From positions 1 to 64,000 of the forward strand of contig JASNZF010000003.1 of assembly GCA_048499805.1 (NCBI GenBank): a DNA stretch of 64,000 nt. Direction: 5' to 3'. The DNA is from JAWXBA01 sp048499805 (GTDB lineage Bacteria; Gemmatimonadota; Gemmatimonadetes; Gemmatimonadales; GWC2-71-9). The notes beneath the pieces were generated by a model. The model was given only the letters and a program-made list of their open reading frames with translations. It ran no database searches and was not told the origin of the DNA. Numbering within the stretch: the first letter of the stretch is position 1; each line of letters starts with the position of its first letter. The position numbers were made by a program, and so were the translations under genes. Shown in pieces: positions 16,495-24,427 of the stretch.

Positions 16495-16569
16495 CGGGGA
16501 ATAGGGGCTGGGGACTAGGGGCTAGGGGTGTCGGGTGTCGGGTGTCGGGTGTCGGGTGTCGGGTGTCGG
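16495..16569. repeat. GGGGCTA and GTGTCGG heptads after the DUF819 gene
   Basis: A few GGGGCTG/GGGACTA/GGGGCTA units, then six perfect GTGTCGG units (16528-16569), G-rich on the coding strand, starting right after the TGA. Confidence 0.95.
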
Positions 16570-16614
16570 TGATTTAGTGGGGTGGGCGGTATTGACTTGG
16601 TCGCAAGATTGCCC

Positions 16615-16685
16615 ACCTTCGGCCCCGCTGCCCCGCTGCCCCGCTGCCCCGCTGCCCCGCTGCCCCGCTGCCCCGCTGCCCCGCC
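16615..16685. repeat. Seven CCCCGCTG octads with ACCTTCGG leader
   Basis: ACCTTCGG then seven perfect CCCCGCTG units (16623-16678) and a partial one, about 80 bases upstream of the ADOP permease gene. The C-rich strand is the coding strand. Confidence 0.95.
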
Positions 16686-16763
16686 GACCTGCAACGAAAT
16701 CCGCCAACTACGCGTCAGACCTGATATACTCCGCTTTCCAGCGCTCCAACCTGCGAGATCCCA

Positions 16764-19247
16764 ATGTCCGGCCTGTTCCAGGACCTGGTGGTTGCCTTCC
16801 GTTCCCTGCGGAAGTCCCCGGCGTTTGCCCTGACGGCGATCCTGACGATCGCCCTGGGGATCGGCGCCAGCACCGCGATCTTCAGCGTGGTGAGCGCGGT
16901 GCTGTTGCGGCCGCTCCCCTACCAGGATCCCGAGCGCCTGGTGCTCGTCAAGGGTGACCTCACGGCGCGCAGTGTCTTCAACTTCCCCATGGCGCCGGCC
17001 GACTATGCCGACCTGCGCGAGGTGGGGACGCTGTTCGAGGAGCTGGCGGCGATCACCACCTTTCAGCAGGCCCTGATCGGCGACGACGGCGAGCCGACCA
17101 TGGTCCGGTCCGCCGCGGTGACGACCCGCTTCTTCACGACCCTGGGGGCCAGGGTTGCCCTGGGCCGCAACTTCGTGGAGGAGGATGGCACCCCCCAGCC
17201 GCCGCCACCCGCGGACGCGCCCCCCGACGCCCCCCCTCCGCCGCAGCTCCCGACCTCTTCCATCATCAGCCACGAGTTCTGGCAGCGCCATTTCGGGGGC
17301 GACCCCAACGTGATCGGCCGGACGGTGCGCTTCACCGGCCAGACCACCACGATCGTCGGGGTGCTGGAACCGGGCTTCGAGGTGTTGCTGCCGGCCACCG
17401 ACGGCGTGGCGCGGGACTCCGAGATCTACAGTGCGATGCGAGTGGACTTCGCCGCGGGCTCCCGGATCAACGTCTTCCTCCGCGTCCTCGGGCGTCTCAA
17501 GCCCGGGGTGACGCGGGAGCAGGCGCAGGGCCAGGTGGACGCCCTGGTGGTGGACCTGCGGCAGCGCTTCCCGATCAAGGAGACCGCCGGGGTGCGCTGG
17601 CGGGTGGAGCCGATGCACCAGGACCTGGTGGCGGCCACCCGGCCGGTCATCCTGGCGCTGATGGGCGCGGTGACCTTCGTGCTCCTGATCGCCTGTGCCA
17701 ACGTGGCCAACCTGCTGCTGGTGCGCGGCGCCGCCCGCGAGCGGGAGCTGGCGGTGCGCTCGGCGCTCGGCGGGAGTCGGACCACCCTGCTGCGGCAATT
17801 GATGGTGGAGAGCATGGTGCTGGCGGGCGTGGGCACGGTGGTGGGGTTGGGTCTGGCCTGGGCCGGAGTGCGGCTCCTGCTCGCGATGGGCCCCGAGGAC
17901 CTGCCACGGCTCTCCACCGTCTCCCTCGATCCGATGGTCCTGGGCTTTGCCGTGCTCGCGGCGCTGGTGGCCGCGATGCTCTTCGGGATGGTGCCTGCGC
18001 TGCGCGCCTCGCGGGTGCAGTTGGCGGACAGCCTGCGCGCGGGCACCCGGAGCGCCGGGCTGGCCGGCGGCCACTGGCTGCGCGACGGGGTGGTGGTTGC
18101 GGAAGTGGCGCTGGCGTTCGTGCTCCTGGTGGGATCGGGGTTGATGGTGCGCAGCTTCGTGGCGCTGAGCCAGGCCGATCCCGGTTATGACCCCTCCGGG
18201 GTGCTCACCTTTTCCCTGCCCAACCTGAATCGCGCCGAGGCGGGGGCGCGCGCGGCGTTCATCCAGGAACTGCACGAACGGCTCTCGGGCCTGCCCGGCG
18301 TGACGGCGGTCTCGGCGGTGAGTCCGCTGCCGCTGGATGGCGGGCTGGTCAACGCCCGCTGGGGGACCGAGGCGGCGCTGTCCGATCCCAGCCTCTTCCG
18401 GCAGACCAACCTGCACGTGGTGCAGCCGGGGTACTTCGAGGCGCTGCGCACCCGGCTGATCGACGGGCGCACCTTCACCGAGGCGGACAATGTCCCGGGC
18501 CAGCACCTGACGGTGATCGACAACGTGCTGGCGGCCAAGGCGTTTCCCGAGGGGTCCCCGGTGGGCAAGCGCTTCCTGGCACGGGTCAACACCCCGGAGC
18601 CGGAGTGGTTCGAGGTGGTCGGGGTGGTGGCCCACCAGCGCCACGAGACCCTCGCGGGCGACGGCCGCGAGGCGATGTTCCTGCCGGACGGCTTCTTCCA
18701 GTTCGGTGCCGCCTCGCGCTGGATCGTGCGTACCTCGGGCGATCCCGCCGCCCTGGCTGAGCCGGCCCGGGCCGTGGTGCGGGAGTTGGACCGCTCGGTG
18801 GCGGTGACCGAGGTGCAGCCGATGGAGGAGTTCCTGTCGCGGGCCCGCGCGCCCACGCGCTTTGCGCTGACCCTGATCGGGATCTTCGCGGTCATCGCGG
18901 TAGTGCTGGCGGCCGTGGGGCTCTACGGGGTGCTGGCAACGATGGTGCGCCAGCGCACCTCGGAAATCGGGGTCCGGCTGGCGTTCGGCGCGGAGCAGGG
19001 CGCGATCCTCCGGCTGGTGGTCGGGCAGGGACTCCGGCTCTGTGTCATCGGGTTGCTGATCGGGGTGGGAGCGGCGTTGGCGCTGACCCGGGTCATGAAC
19101 TCGATGCTGGTCGGGGTGGGGGCCACCGATCCCCTGACCTTCAGCGCGATGGTGGGGGTCTTCCTGGTCGTGGCCGTGCTGGCGTGCCTGATCCCGGCCC
19201 AGCAGGCGGCACGCCTCGACCCGACCGAGGCGCTCCGGGCTTCCTAG
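16764..19247 (+). CDS. ADOP-type ABC transporter permease (MacB/FtsX-like)
   Basis: An 827-residue permease with the duplicated MacB-periplasmic plus FtsX architecture of the 'acidobacterial duplicated orphan permeases'. It starts LRKSPAFALTAILTIALGIG with the first membrane helix, then a periplasmic domain, a central pair of helices (ALMGAVTFVLLIACANVANLL near 300), a second periplasmic domain with GHWLRDGVVVAEVALAFVLL near 440, and C-terminal helices ending LIPAQQAARLDPTEALRAS, the family's standard tail. No ATPase gene is adjacent, as is normal for orphan members. Odd feature: a proline-rich insert at about residues 143-161 (PQPPPPADAPPDAPPPPQLP), just before SSIISHEFWQRHFGGDP. Confidence 0.93.
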   Translation: MSGLFQDLVVAFRSLRKSPAFALTAILTIALGIGASTAIFSVVSAVLLRPLPYQDPERLVLVKGDLTARSVFNFPMAPADYADLREVGTLFEELAAITTFQQALIGDDGEPTMVRSAAVTTRFFTTLGARVALGRNFVEEDGTPQPPPPADAPPDAPPPPQLPTSSIISHEFWQRHFGGDPNVIGRTVRFTGQTTTIVGVLEPGFEVLLPATDGVARDSEIYSAMRVDFAAGSRINVFLRVLGRLKPGVTREQAQGQVDALVVDLRQRFPIKETAGVRWRVEPMHQDLVAATRPVILALMGAVTFVLLIACANVANLLLVRGAARERELAVRSALGGSRTTLLRQLMVESMVLAGVGTVVGLGLAWAGVRLLLAMGPEDLPRLSTVSLDPMVLGFAVLAALVAAMLFGMVPALRASRVQLADSLRAGTRSAGLAGGHWLRDGVVVAEVALAFVLLVGSGLMVRSFVALSQADPGYDPSGVLTFSLPNLNRAEAGARAAFIQELHERLSGLPGVTAVSAVSPLPLDGGLVNARWGTEAALSDPSLFRQTNLHVVQPGYFEALRTRLIDGRTFTEADNVPGQHLTVIDNVLAAKAFPEGSPVGKRFLARVNTPEPEWFEVVGVVAHQRHETLAGDGREAMFLPDGFFQFGAASRWIVRTSGDPAALAEPARAVVRELDRSVAVTEVQPMEEFLSRARAPTRFALTLIGIFAVIAVVLAAVGLYGVLATMVRQRTSEIGVRLAFGAEQGAILRLVVGQGLRLCVIGLLIGVGAALALTRVMNSMLVGVGATDPLTFSAMVGVFLVVAVLACLIPAQQAARLDPTEALRAS

Positions 19248-19445
19248 CGGTGCTCTAGGGTTGGAATGCGCGAGGCCGTTCCCCGAGGGGGCCCGACCTC
19301 GCTCCGCCCACCGGATCCCGGCCAACCGTTCCAGGAGATCGCCGAGGCGCATGATGCCCTCGCCTTCGTCATTCGCTCCCGCCGCTTCGGCAACTCGGCG
19401 ACGCGTCAGCCTGTGCCACGACGCCAAGTGATGATTCCCCAAGGG
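19248..19445. other. Intergenic stretch with possible UPF0182 tail remnant
   Basis: No gene is evident in this gap before the DUF2383 promoter. On the minus strand, bases about 19313-19360 would encode LGDLLERLAGIR, nearly identical to the C-terminus LGDLLERLARIR of the UPF0182 protein that ends at 20559. The DNA is also similar (shared GCCAACCG and AGGTCGCC-like blocks). It may be a decayed fragment of a second copy; chance similarity of an amphipathic helix is possible. Confidence 0.3.
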
Positions 19446-19486
19446 GTTGCGTTAATGTATGGACTCCCATATATTACCTGTGGGAG
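19446..19486 (+). promoter_or_regulatory. Candidate promoter and operator of the DUF2383 gene
   Basis: In an AT-rich island, TTGCGT (19446-19451) and TATATT (19470-19475) are 18 bases apart, plausible -35 and -10 boxes. An inverted repeat CTCCCA (19464-19469) and TGGGAG (19481-19486) brackets the -10 box and could be a repressor site. Downstream is a 75-base leader to the ATG at 19562, with GGAGGTACC as a good ribosome-binding site at 19553. Confidence 0.45.
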
Positions 19487-19561
19487 CCAAACAAATTATC
19501 GCTGGCTTCAAGACTTGCGGGGTGTGCGCGCCCCTGAGCATTGACCTGAACCGGAGGTACC

Positions 19562-20065
19562 ATGACCACAACCACCAATACGCCAGGCACCAGCACCCCA
19601 AACACCGCCCCGACCGGAATTTCCAGCGCCCATGCGGGCCTGTTGAATGACCTGCTCCAGCTCAATCACGACTCGGCCGAGGGCCTCGCCAAGGCGAAGG
19701 AGCTCGCCACCTCTGCCAAGCTGAAGACCCTCTTCGATGGCGCCCGCACGGAGCGGATGTCGGCCGTCCAGGCCCTCGAGCCGCTGGTGCGTGCCGCTGG
19801 CGGGAAGCCGGACAAGGATCTCAGCGTCTCCGGCAGCTTGCGTCGCACCTGGATGAAGATCCGCGAAACGCTGAGCCCGGATGGCGACAAGGCGTTGATC
19901 ATGGAGGTCGAGCGGGCTGAGGATGAAATGAAGGAGGCCTACCAGGAGGCGATGCGGAAACCGCTGCCCCCGGCCATCAAGCCGGTGATCGAGGCGCAGG
20001 CCCGCCAGGTCTTCGCGGTCCATGACACCTTCAGCAATCTCAAGCATGGCCGCAGTTCGCTCTGA
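19562..20065 (+). CDS. PA2169/DUF2383 family four-helix protein
   Basis: A 167-residue protein with a low-complexity Thr/Pro N-terminus (1-22), then a helical domain: LLNDLLQLNHDSAEGLAKAKELA, FDGARTERMSAVQALEPLV, then SLRRTWMKIRETLSPDGDKALIMEVERAEDEMKEAYQEAM read over residues 95-135. This is the pattern of the DUF2383 (PA2169 type) ferritin-like four-helix proteins. These are often induced by stress; function unknown. No signal peptide. It has its own AT-rich promoter region, and its 3' end overlaps the start of the MarR gene by 20 bases, so the two are probably co-transcribed and the regulator may control the pair. Confidence 0.85.
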   Translation: MTTTTNTPGTSTPNTAPTGISSAHAGLLNDLLQLNHDSAEGLAKAKELATSAKLKTLFDGARTERMSAVQALEPLVRAAGGKPDKDLSVSGSLRRTWMKIRETLSPDGDKALIMEVERAEDEMKEAYQEAMRKPLPPAIKPVIEAQARQVFAVHDTFSNLKHGRSSL

Positions 20066-20510
20066 GCTTGATCCGGCGGCAGTCGACGCCGGGGCGGTCC
20101 TGACCGCCTGGCGTCGCCTGCTGCAGGCGGTGCGCCGCAGTGAGCGGCGCGCCGAGCGCGAAGTCGGGCTGACCGGGGCGCAACTGTTCGCCCTGCGTCA
20201 GCTCGCGGCGCATCCGGGGGCGACGGTTGGTCAATTGGCCGCACTGACGGCAACCGACGCCAGCTCGACCTCGGTGATTGTCACCCGCTTGCTGGACAAG
20301 AAGTACGTTCGCCGCGAGCATGACCCGGTGGATCAGCGTCGATGGCGGTTGGAGGTGACCGCCAGGGGCGCCACGCGGCTGGCCAAGGCGCCCGACAGTG
20401 CCGACCAGCGGCTGGCGGGGGCCCTCGCCGCCATGGCCAGCGAGGATCTGCGGGCGCTCGCCGCCCACCTGCACGACCTCGCCCGCGCCGTCGAGCCCAT
20501 CCAGGCCTGA
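20046..20510 (+). CDS. MarR family transcriptional regulator
   Basis: A 154-residue winged-helix regulator. A dimerisation helix (AWRRLLQAVRRSERRAEREV) is followed by HTH LTGAQLFALRQLAAHPGATVGQLAALTATDASSTSVIVTRL, read across residues 40-80. The wing DKKYVRREHDPVDQRRWRLEVTARG has the D-x-R-x-x-R-like core DQRRW and the closing helices follow. Start ATG at 20046 lies inside the DUF2383 gene; an in-frame ATG at 20022 would add eight residues. MarR proteins usually repress neighbouring genes and respond to phenolics or oxidants. Its target may be the palindrome near 19464. Confidence 0.9.
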   Translation: MAAVRSELDPAAVDAGAVLTAWRRLLQAVRRSERRAEREVGLTGAQLFALRQLAAHPGATVGQLAALTATDASSTSVIVTRLLDKKYVRREHDPVDQRRWRLEVTARGATRLAKAPDSADQRLAGALAAMASEDLRALAAHLHDLARAVEPIQA

Positions 20511-20558
20511 ACCACTGTCCCACTCACCCGCTGACCTGCTGCCCCCAGTCCCGGCCCC

Positions 20559-23285
20559 CTACCGAATCCTCGCCAACCGCTCGAGCAGGTCGCCCAGCGC
20601 CTTGATCTCCTCGCCGTAGCGCGACCAGTCGCCGGCCCGCTGCGCCTCCAGCGCCGAGTCGTAGCGCTGCCGCGCCTCGGCCAGGAGCGAGCGGACCTCG
20701 GCACTGACCACCCCCGCCACCTCGGGCACACCGGGCACACCGGGCACCGCCGCCGCCGGCACCTGTGACCGCACCGTGGCGCTGCCGCCGAAGAGCTCGG
20801 CCAGGGCTCCGTCGAGCGTTTCCCGCATGATGACCTGGTTCTGGAACGCCACGATCACCCGCTTGAGCTCGGGGATCTTGCCGCCCTCGGCCTGCAGGTA
20901 GAGCGGCTGCACGTAGAGGAGGCTCTGCTCGATCGGGATGACCAGCAGGTCGCCCCGGATGACCCGACTGCCGGCCTGGTCCCAGAGCGTCACCTGCCGG
21001 GACACCTCGGTGTCCTGGTTGATCCGGTTGGTGATCTGGGTCGGCCCGAAGACCAGGCTCTGCCGGCTCAGGCGGTAGACCCGCAGCTTGCCGTAGGCAT
21101 CGCCATCGTTCCGGGCCACCATCCACGCCGCCAGGTTGTCCTTGCCGCGGGGGGTGAACGGCACCATGTAGATGAACTCGGCCTCGGCCTCGTCGGGGAG
21201 TCGCATCACCAGGTGCCGCATGAAGGGGACCGACCCATCGGCACGGGTCACCGCCGGGATCTGCCACTGGTCCTCGCGGTGGTAGAAGTCCTCCGGCGCC
21301 TCCATGTGATAGGTCGTGTACAGGTTCGACTGCATCCGGTAGAGGTCGTCGGGGTACCGGATGTGGGCGCGCAGGTCGGCCGGCATGGCGTCGAGCGGCT
21401 GGAAGACCCCCGGGAACGCCTTGGCCCAGGTCTGGACCAGCGGGTCGTTCGGCTCGCTGATGTAGGCGGTGAGCGAGCCATGGTAGGCATCGAGCACGAC
21501 CTTGACGGCGTTGCGCATGTAGCTGGTGCCGTCGCCGAGGCGGGCCGAGTAGGGATAGCGGTCGGTGGTGGTGTAGGCGTCGAGGATCCACTGCAGGGTG
21601 CCATCCTCGGCGATGACGATGTACGGATCGCGGTCCCAGCTCAGGAACGGCAGCGCCTTGGCGGCGCGCTGCACGATCTCGCGGTAGTACAGGATCCTGC
21701 TCTCGTTGGTGATGTCCCCGGAGAGGAGGATCTTGGTGGACCGGAAGCGGGCCGCCAGCACCAGCCGGCGGAGGAAGCTGTGGACCGGCACGCCGCCGGT
21801 GCCCTCGTAGGCGGCGTAGACGTTGGCCTCGCCGCTGGGATGGTCGAATTCCCGCTGCTTCGTTCCCACGAAGACGTACTCGTTCACCATCTCGCCGAAG
21901 TAGATCTGGGGACGGGTCACGGTGAGCGAGATGTCGGAGACCGGGGGCAGGTCGCGGATGAAGAGGACGGGCAGCCCCTCGACCGTCACCTGGTTGACCG
22001 GACTCAGGGTCAGTCCCATGCCGTGGGTGAAGGTGAGGTGCTCGTTGATGAAGGTCCGGGTCGGCAGCGAGCCGACGTTCAGCTCGCGCGGCGAGAGCAG
22101 GACCTGGCGGTACTTCCCGTCGATCATGTAGCGATCATCGTCCACCGAGACGAAGTCGTAGTAGGTGCGGATCTCCTGGAGCTGGCCGAAGGTCTGGAGC
22201 AGGGGGGCGCGGTCCCAGAGTCGCACGTTCTCGATGGTGGGGGCATTGGCCTGGATGTCGGCCAGGGTCAGGTTGGCCTCGCCATCCAGCTCCCGGGTGT
22301 CGACGCTGTCGATCCCCCAGGCCTGGCGCGTGGCGGCGATGTGGTGGACGAGGTACGGCGTCTCCCGGGTCAGCTCGGTCGGCGCGACCACGAACTTCTG
22401 CATGAACGACGGGAAGAGCCCGCGGCCCAGGAGCACCGCCGCGAAGTATCCCGCGATGGCCAGGACGCCGTAGCGGGGGAGCTGCCGCCGGATCCCCCCG
22501 AGCAGGACCAGCCCCGCCGCCAGCACGGCGAGGATGGCGGTGGTCTTGAGGGCCGGCAGGGTGGAGTGCATGTCGGAGTAGCTGGCGCCGACCAGCGGGC
22601 CGGTGGTGCTGTAGAGCAGCGCGGGGATGTCCACCAGCCAGAGCCGGATGGCGGTGAGCAGGAAGCTTGTCGCCAGGAGGATGGCCAGGTGCATGCCGGC
22701 GGTCGGTTCCACCCGGATGGCGCGGGGGGCTGGGATGATGTCGCCGCGCAGCAGGTAGATGACCCCGACCAGGACCAGGGTCAGCAGGGTGATCCCCGCG
22801 AGGTAGCCCACGAAGACCGTCAGGGCGGGCAGGGTGAAGACGTACCAGCCCACGTCCCGCCCGAAGGCCGGGTCGGCGACGCCGAACGGCGTCGCGTGCA
22901 TTGCCTGGAGCACGGTGGTCCAGAGCGGGGTGACGGCCAAGCCGCTCAACAGGCCCAGGATCATGGCGATCGGCAGGGTCCGCTTCCGCAGCTCGGCGGG
23001 GAGGTTCACCCGGGGCATCGCCTCGCCAAGCGTGAAGACCCGGGGGTGGGGCACCAGGCCGCGCTGGGCGAACCGGAGGTTCAGGTAGACGACGAGGGTG
23101 GTGACGGTCCCCACCCCCGCGAAAAGCCCCACCTTGGTCAGCAGCTCACGGCGGAACACGACCTGGTAGCCCACCTCCTGGAACCACCACCACTCGGCCA
23201 GCAGGCGGGTCAGGGCGGGGAGGGCCAGAAGGCCCAGGATGACGAGGGCGACCAGCCAGAATGCGATGCTTCGTGAACGGGGCAC
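20559..23285 (-). CDS. UPF0182 family large membrane protein
   Basis: A 908-residue protein of the UPF0182 (COG1615) family, full length. The N-terminal third has about seven membrane helices, starting SIAFWLVALVILGLLALPAL, with the family motif WWWFQEVGYQVVF. The rest is a large extracytoplasmic part with family blocks such as YLVHHIAATRQAWGID, RYMIDGKYRQVLLSPREL, NEHLTFTHGMGLTLSPVN and YPYSARLGDGTSYMRNAVKVVLDAY, followed by an acidic helical tail. Function is unknown. I choose GTG at 23285 rather than the GTG at 23312, because AGGAGG lies seven bases before the former. That AGGAGG is in the arm of a hairpin with CCTCCT, so translation may be controlled. Confidence 0.92.
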   Translation of the reverse strand: MPRSRSIAFWLVALVILGLLALPALTRLLAEWWWFQEVGYQVVFRRELLTKVGLFAGVGTVTTLVVYLNLRFAQRGLVPHPRVFTLGEAMPRVNLPAELRKRTLPIAMILGLLSGLAVTPLWTTVLQAMHATPFGVADPAFGRDVGWYVFTLPALTVFVGYLAGITLLTLVLVGVIYLLRGDIIPAPRAIRVEPTAGMHLAILLATSFLLTAIRLWLVDIPALLYSTTGPLVGASYSDMHSTLPALKTTAILAVLAAGLVLLGGIRRQLPRYGVLAIAGYFAAVLLGRGLFPSFMQKFVVAPTELTRETPYLVHHIAATRQAWGIDSVDTRELDGEANLTLADIQANAPTIENVRLWDRAPLLQTFGQLQEIRTYYDFVSVDDDRYMIDGKYRQVLLSPRELNVGSLPTRTFINEHLTFTHGMGLTLSPVNQVTVEGLPVLFIRDLPPVSDISLTVTRPQIYFGEMVNEYVFVGTKQREFDHPSGEANVYAAYEGTGGVPVHSFLRRLVLAARFRSTKILLSGDITNESRILYYREIVQRAAKALPFLSWDRDPYIVIAEDGTLQWILDAYTTTDRYPYSARLGDGTSYMRNAVKVVLDAYHGSLTAYISEPNDPLVQTWAKAFPGVFQPLDAMPADLRAHIRYPDDLYRMQSNLYTTYHMEAPEDFYHREDQWQIPAVTRADGSVPFMRHLVMRLPDEAEAEFIYMVPFTPRGKDNLAAWMVARNDGDAYGKLRVYRLSRQSLVFGPTQITNRINQDTEVSRQVTLWDQAGSRVIRGDLLVIPIEQSLLYVQPLYLQAEGGKIPELKRVIVAFQNQVIMRETLDGALAELFGGSATVRSQVPAAAVPGVPGVPEVAGVVSAEVRSLLAEARQRYDSALEAQRAGDWSRYGEEIKALGDLLERLARIR

Positions 23286-23290
23286 GGGTA

Positions 23291-23309
23291 ATCCTCCTGA
23301 TAGGAGGAT
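23291..23309 (-). promoter_or_regulatory. Hairpin masking the UPF0182 ribosome-binding site
   Basis: Bases 23291-23298 (ATCCTCCT on plus) and 23302-23309 (AGGAGGAT) form a perfect 8-bp stem with a 3-base loop. In the minus-strand mRNA this reads AUCCUCCU-AUC-AGGAGGAU, followed by UACCC and the GTG start. The Shine-Dalgarno sequence is thus fully paired with an anti-SD just upstream. It could be an RNA thermometer-like or protein-regulated switch. Confidence 0.6.
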
Positions 23310-23429
23310 CACCCGCCGGCGAGGGAAGTCAAGGGAGAGGGCCTCCGCCGTCGGGTGGCAGGAGGGAGCGCCGGTGCTGGGGGAACGTCCAGCCGCAACT
23401 GGAGCCGCGAGGTCGAGATCACAAGCTAG

Positions 23430-23487
23430 ACGGTATTGGTATTGTATAGATTATTATCTTGACATTGCCTATACAGTGATCGTACCT
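23430..23487 (+). promoter_or_regulatory. AT-rich promoter/operator region before the CarH-type regulator
   Basis: A strongly AT-rich island in a GC-rich genome. It contains GGTATTGGTATTGTAT (short direct repeat), TTGACA (23459-23464, perfect -35 consensus) and the inverted repeat TGTATAG (23443-23449) with CTATACA (23469-23475) placed around it. The -10 box is unclear (GTACCT at 17-bp spacing). An operator overlapping the -35 box fits autorepression by the MerR/B12 protein encoded at 23495. Confidence 0.55.
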
Positions 23488-23494
23488 TTGCGAG

Positions 23495-24427
23495 ATGGAC
23501 AAGATCACTGATCCCACTCTAGCGCGCCACCCTATCCGAGTGGTTACGGAGCGGACCGGACTCTCCCCGGAGCTGCTCCGGGCCTGGGAGCGTCGCTACG
23601 GGGCGGTCGTCCCGGCCCGGGGGCCCGGAGGGCACCGGCTCTACTCCGACCGGGACATCGACCGCCTGACCCTGCTGGTGCGGGCCACCGGTGCCGGTCG
23701 GTCGGTGGCGTCGGTGGCGGGCCTGTCCCCGGCGGCGCTTTCGGCGCTTGTGGCGGAAGACGGACAACGCCGCGTGGCCCGACCGGTGCCGGCCGTGAGC
23801 CATCTGGGCGAGGCCCGGGAGGCAGTGGAGGACTTCGCCCCGGCACGCCTCGAGGCGGTCCTGCAGCGTGCCCTGTTGACCCTCGGGGCCCCCGAGTTCC
23901 TGACGGCCGTCCTGGCGCCGCTGCTCGAGCAGATCGGCGACCGGTGGCACACGGGGGAGCTGTCGGTGGGACACGAGCATGCGGCGACCACGGCGATCGA
24001 ACGGGTGCTGGGTTGGCTGCTGCGCGAGCTGCCGCCTGGGGAACGGGCTCCGAGGCTGCTGATGGCCACGCCGGCCGGGGAGCGCCACGGGGTTGGGGCG
24101 TTGATGGCGGCGGCGGCGGCGGCCGCGGACGGGTGGCACGTCACCTGGCTGGGGACCGACCTGCCCGCCGGGGAGATCTCCGCCGGGGCTCGCCGTGATG
24201 CCACGGACCTTGTGGGCCTGAGCCTTGCCCCACGGGAAAACTTCAACGGGCTGGCGGACGAAGTGGCCGCCGTTCGCCAGCGGCTCCCGGCCGAGGTGCC
24301 GTTGCTGGTGGGTGGGCGGGGGGCTGCCTCGCTCCCTCCCCTCGATGGCGTGGTCCCGGTCCGGGACCTTCCGCACTGGCATGCCCTGCTCCGTACCCAC
24401 CTGCCGGCGCACCTGGTGTCGGCATGA
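23495..24427 (+). CDS. CarH/LitR-type MerR regulator with B12 photoreceptor domain
   Basis: A 310-residue regulator. Residues about 13-80 are a MerR winged helix (VTERTGLSPELLRAWERRYG, GGHRLYSDRDIDRL). Residues about 110-185 are the four-helix cobalamin cap and 186-305 the Rossmann B12 domain. The photosensor residues of CarH are all present at matching spacing: W151-x9-E161-H162 and the lower-ligand motif E196-R-H198-x-x-G (compare W131, H142, H177 of Thermus CarH). In known CarH/LitR, adenosylcobalamin makes a DNA-binding tetramer in the dark that light breaks apart, releasing repression. It overlaps the desaturase gene (ATGA), so it heads the lipid-modification cluster and probably represses it in the dark. 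Confidence 0.92.
   Translation: MDKITDPTLARHPIRVVTERTGLSPELLRAWERRYGAVVPARGPGGHRLYSDRDIDRLTLLVRATGAGRSVASVAGLSPAALSALVAEDGQRRVARPVPAVSHLGEAREAVEDFAPARLEAVLQRALLTLGAPEFLTAVLAPLLEQIGDRWHTGELSVGHEHAATTAIERVLGWLLRELPPGERAPRLLMATPAGERHGVGALMAAAAAAADGWHVTWLGTDLPAGEISAGARRDATDLVGLSLAPRENFNGLADEVAAVRQRLPAEVPLLVGGRGAASLPPLDGVVPVRDLPHWHALLRTHLPAHLVSA

Noticed and set aside
16515..19442. Long open frame (975 codons) antisense to the ADOP permease
   Set aside because: Pro/Arg/His-rich translation with no domain; typical shadow of a high-GC gene. The permease on the other strand has clear family motifs.
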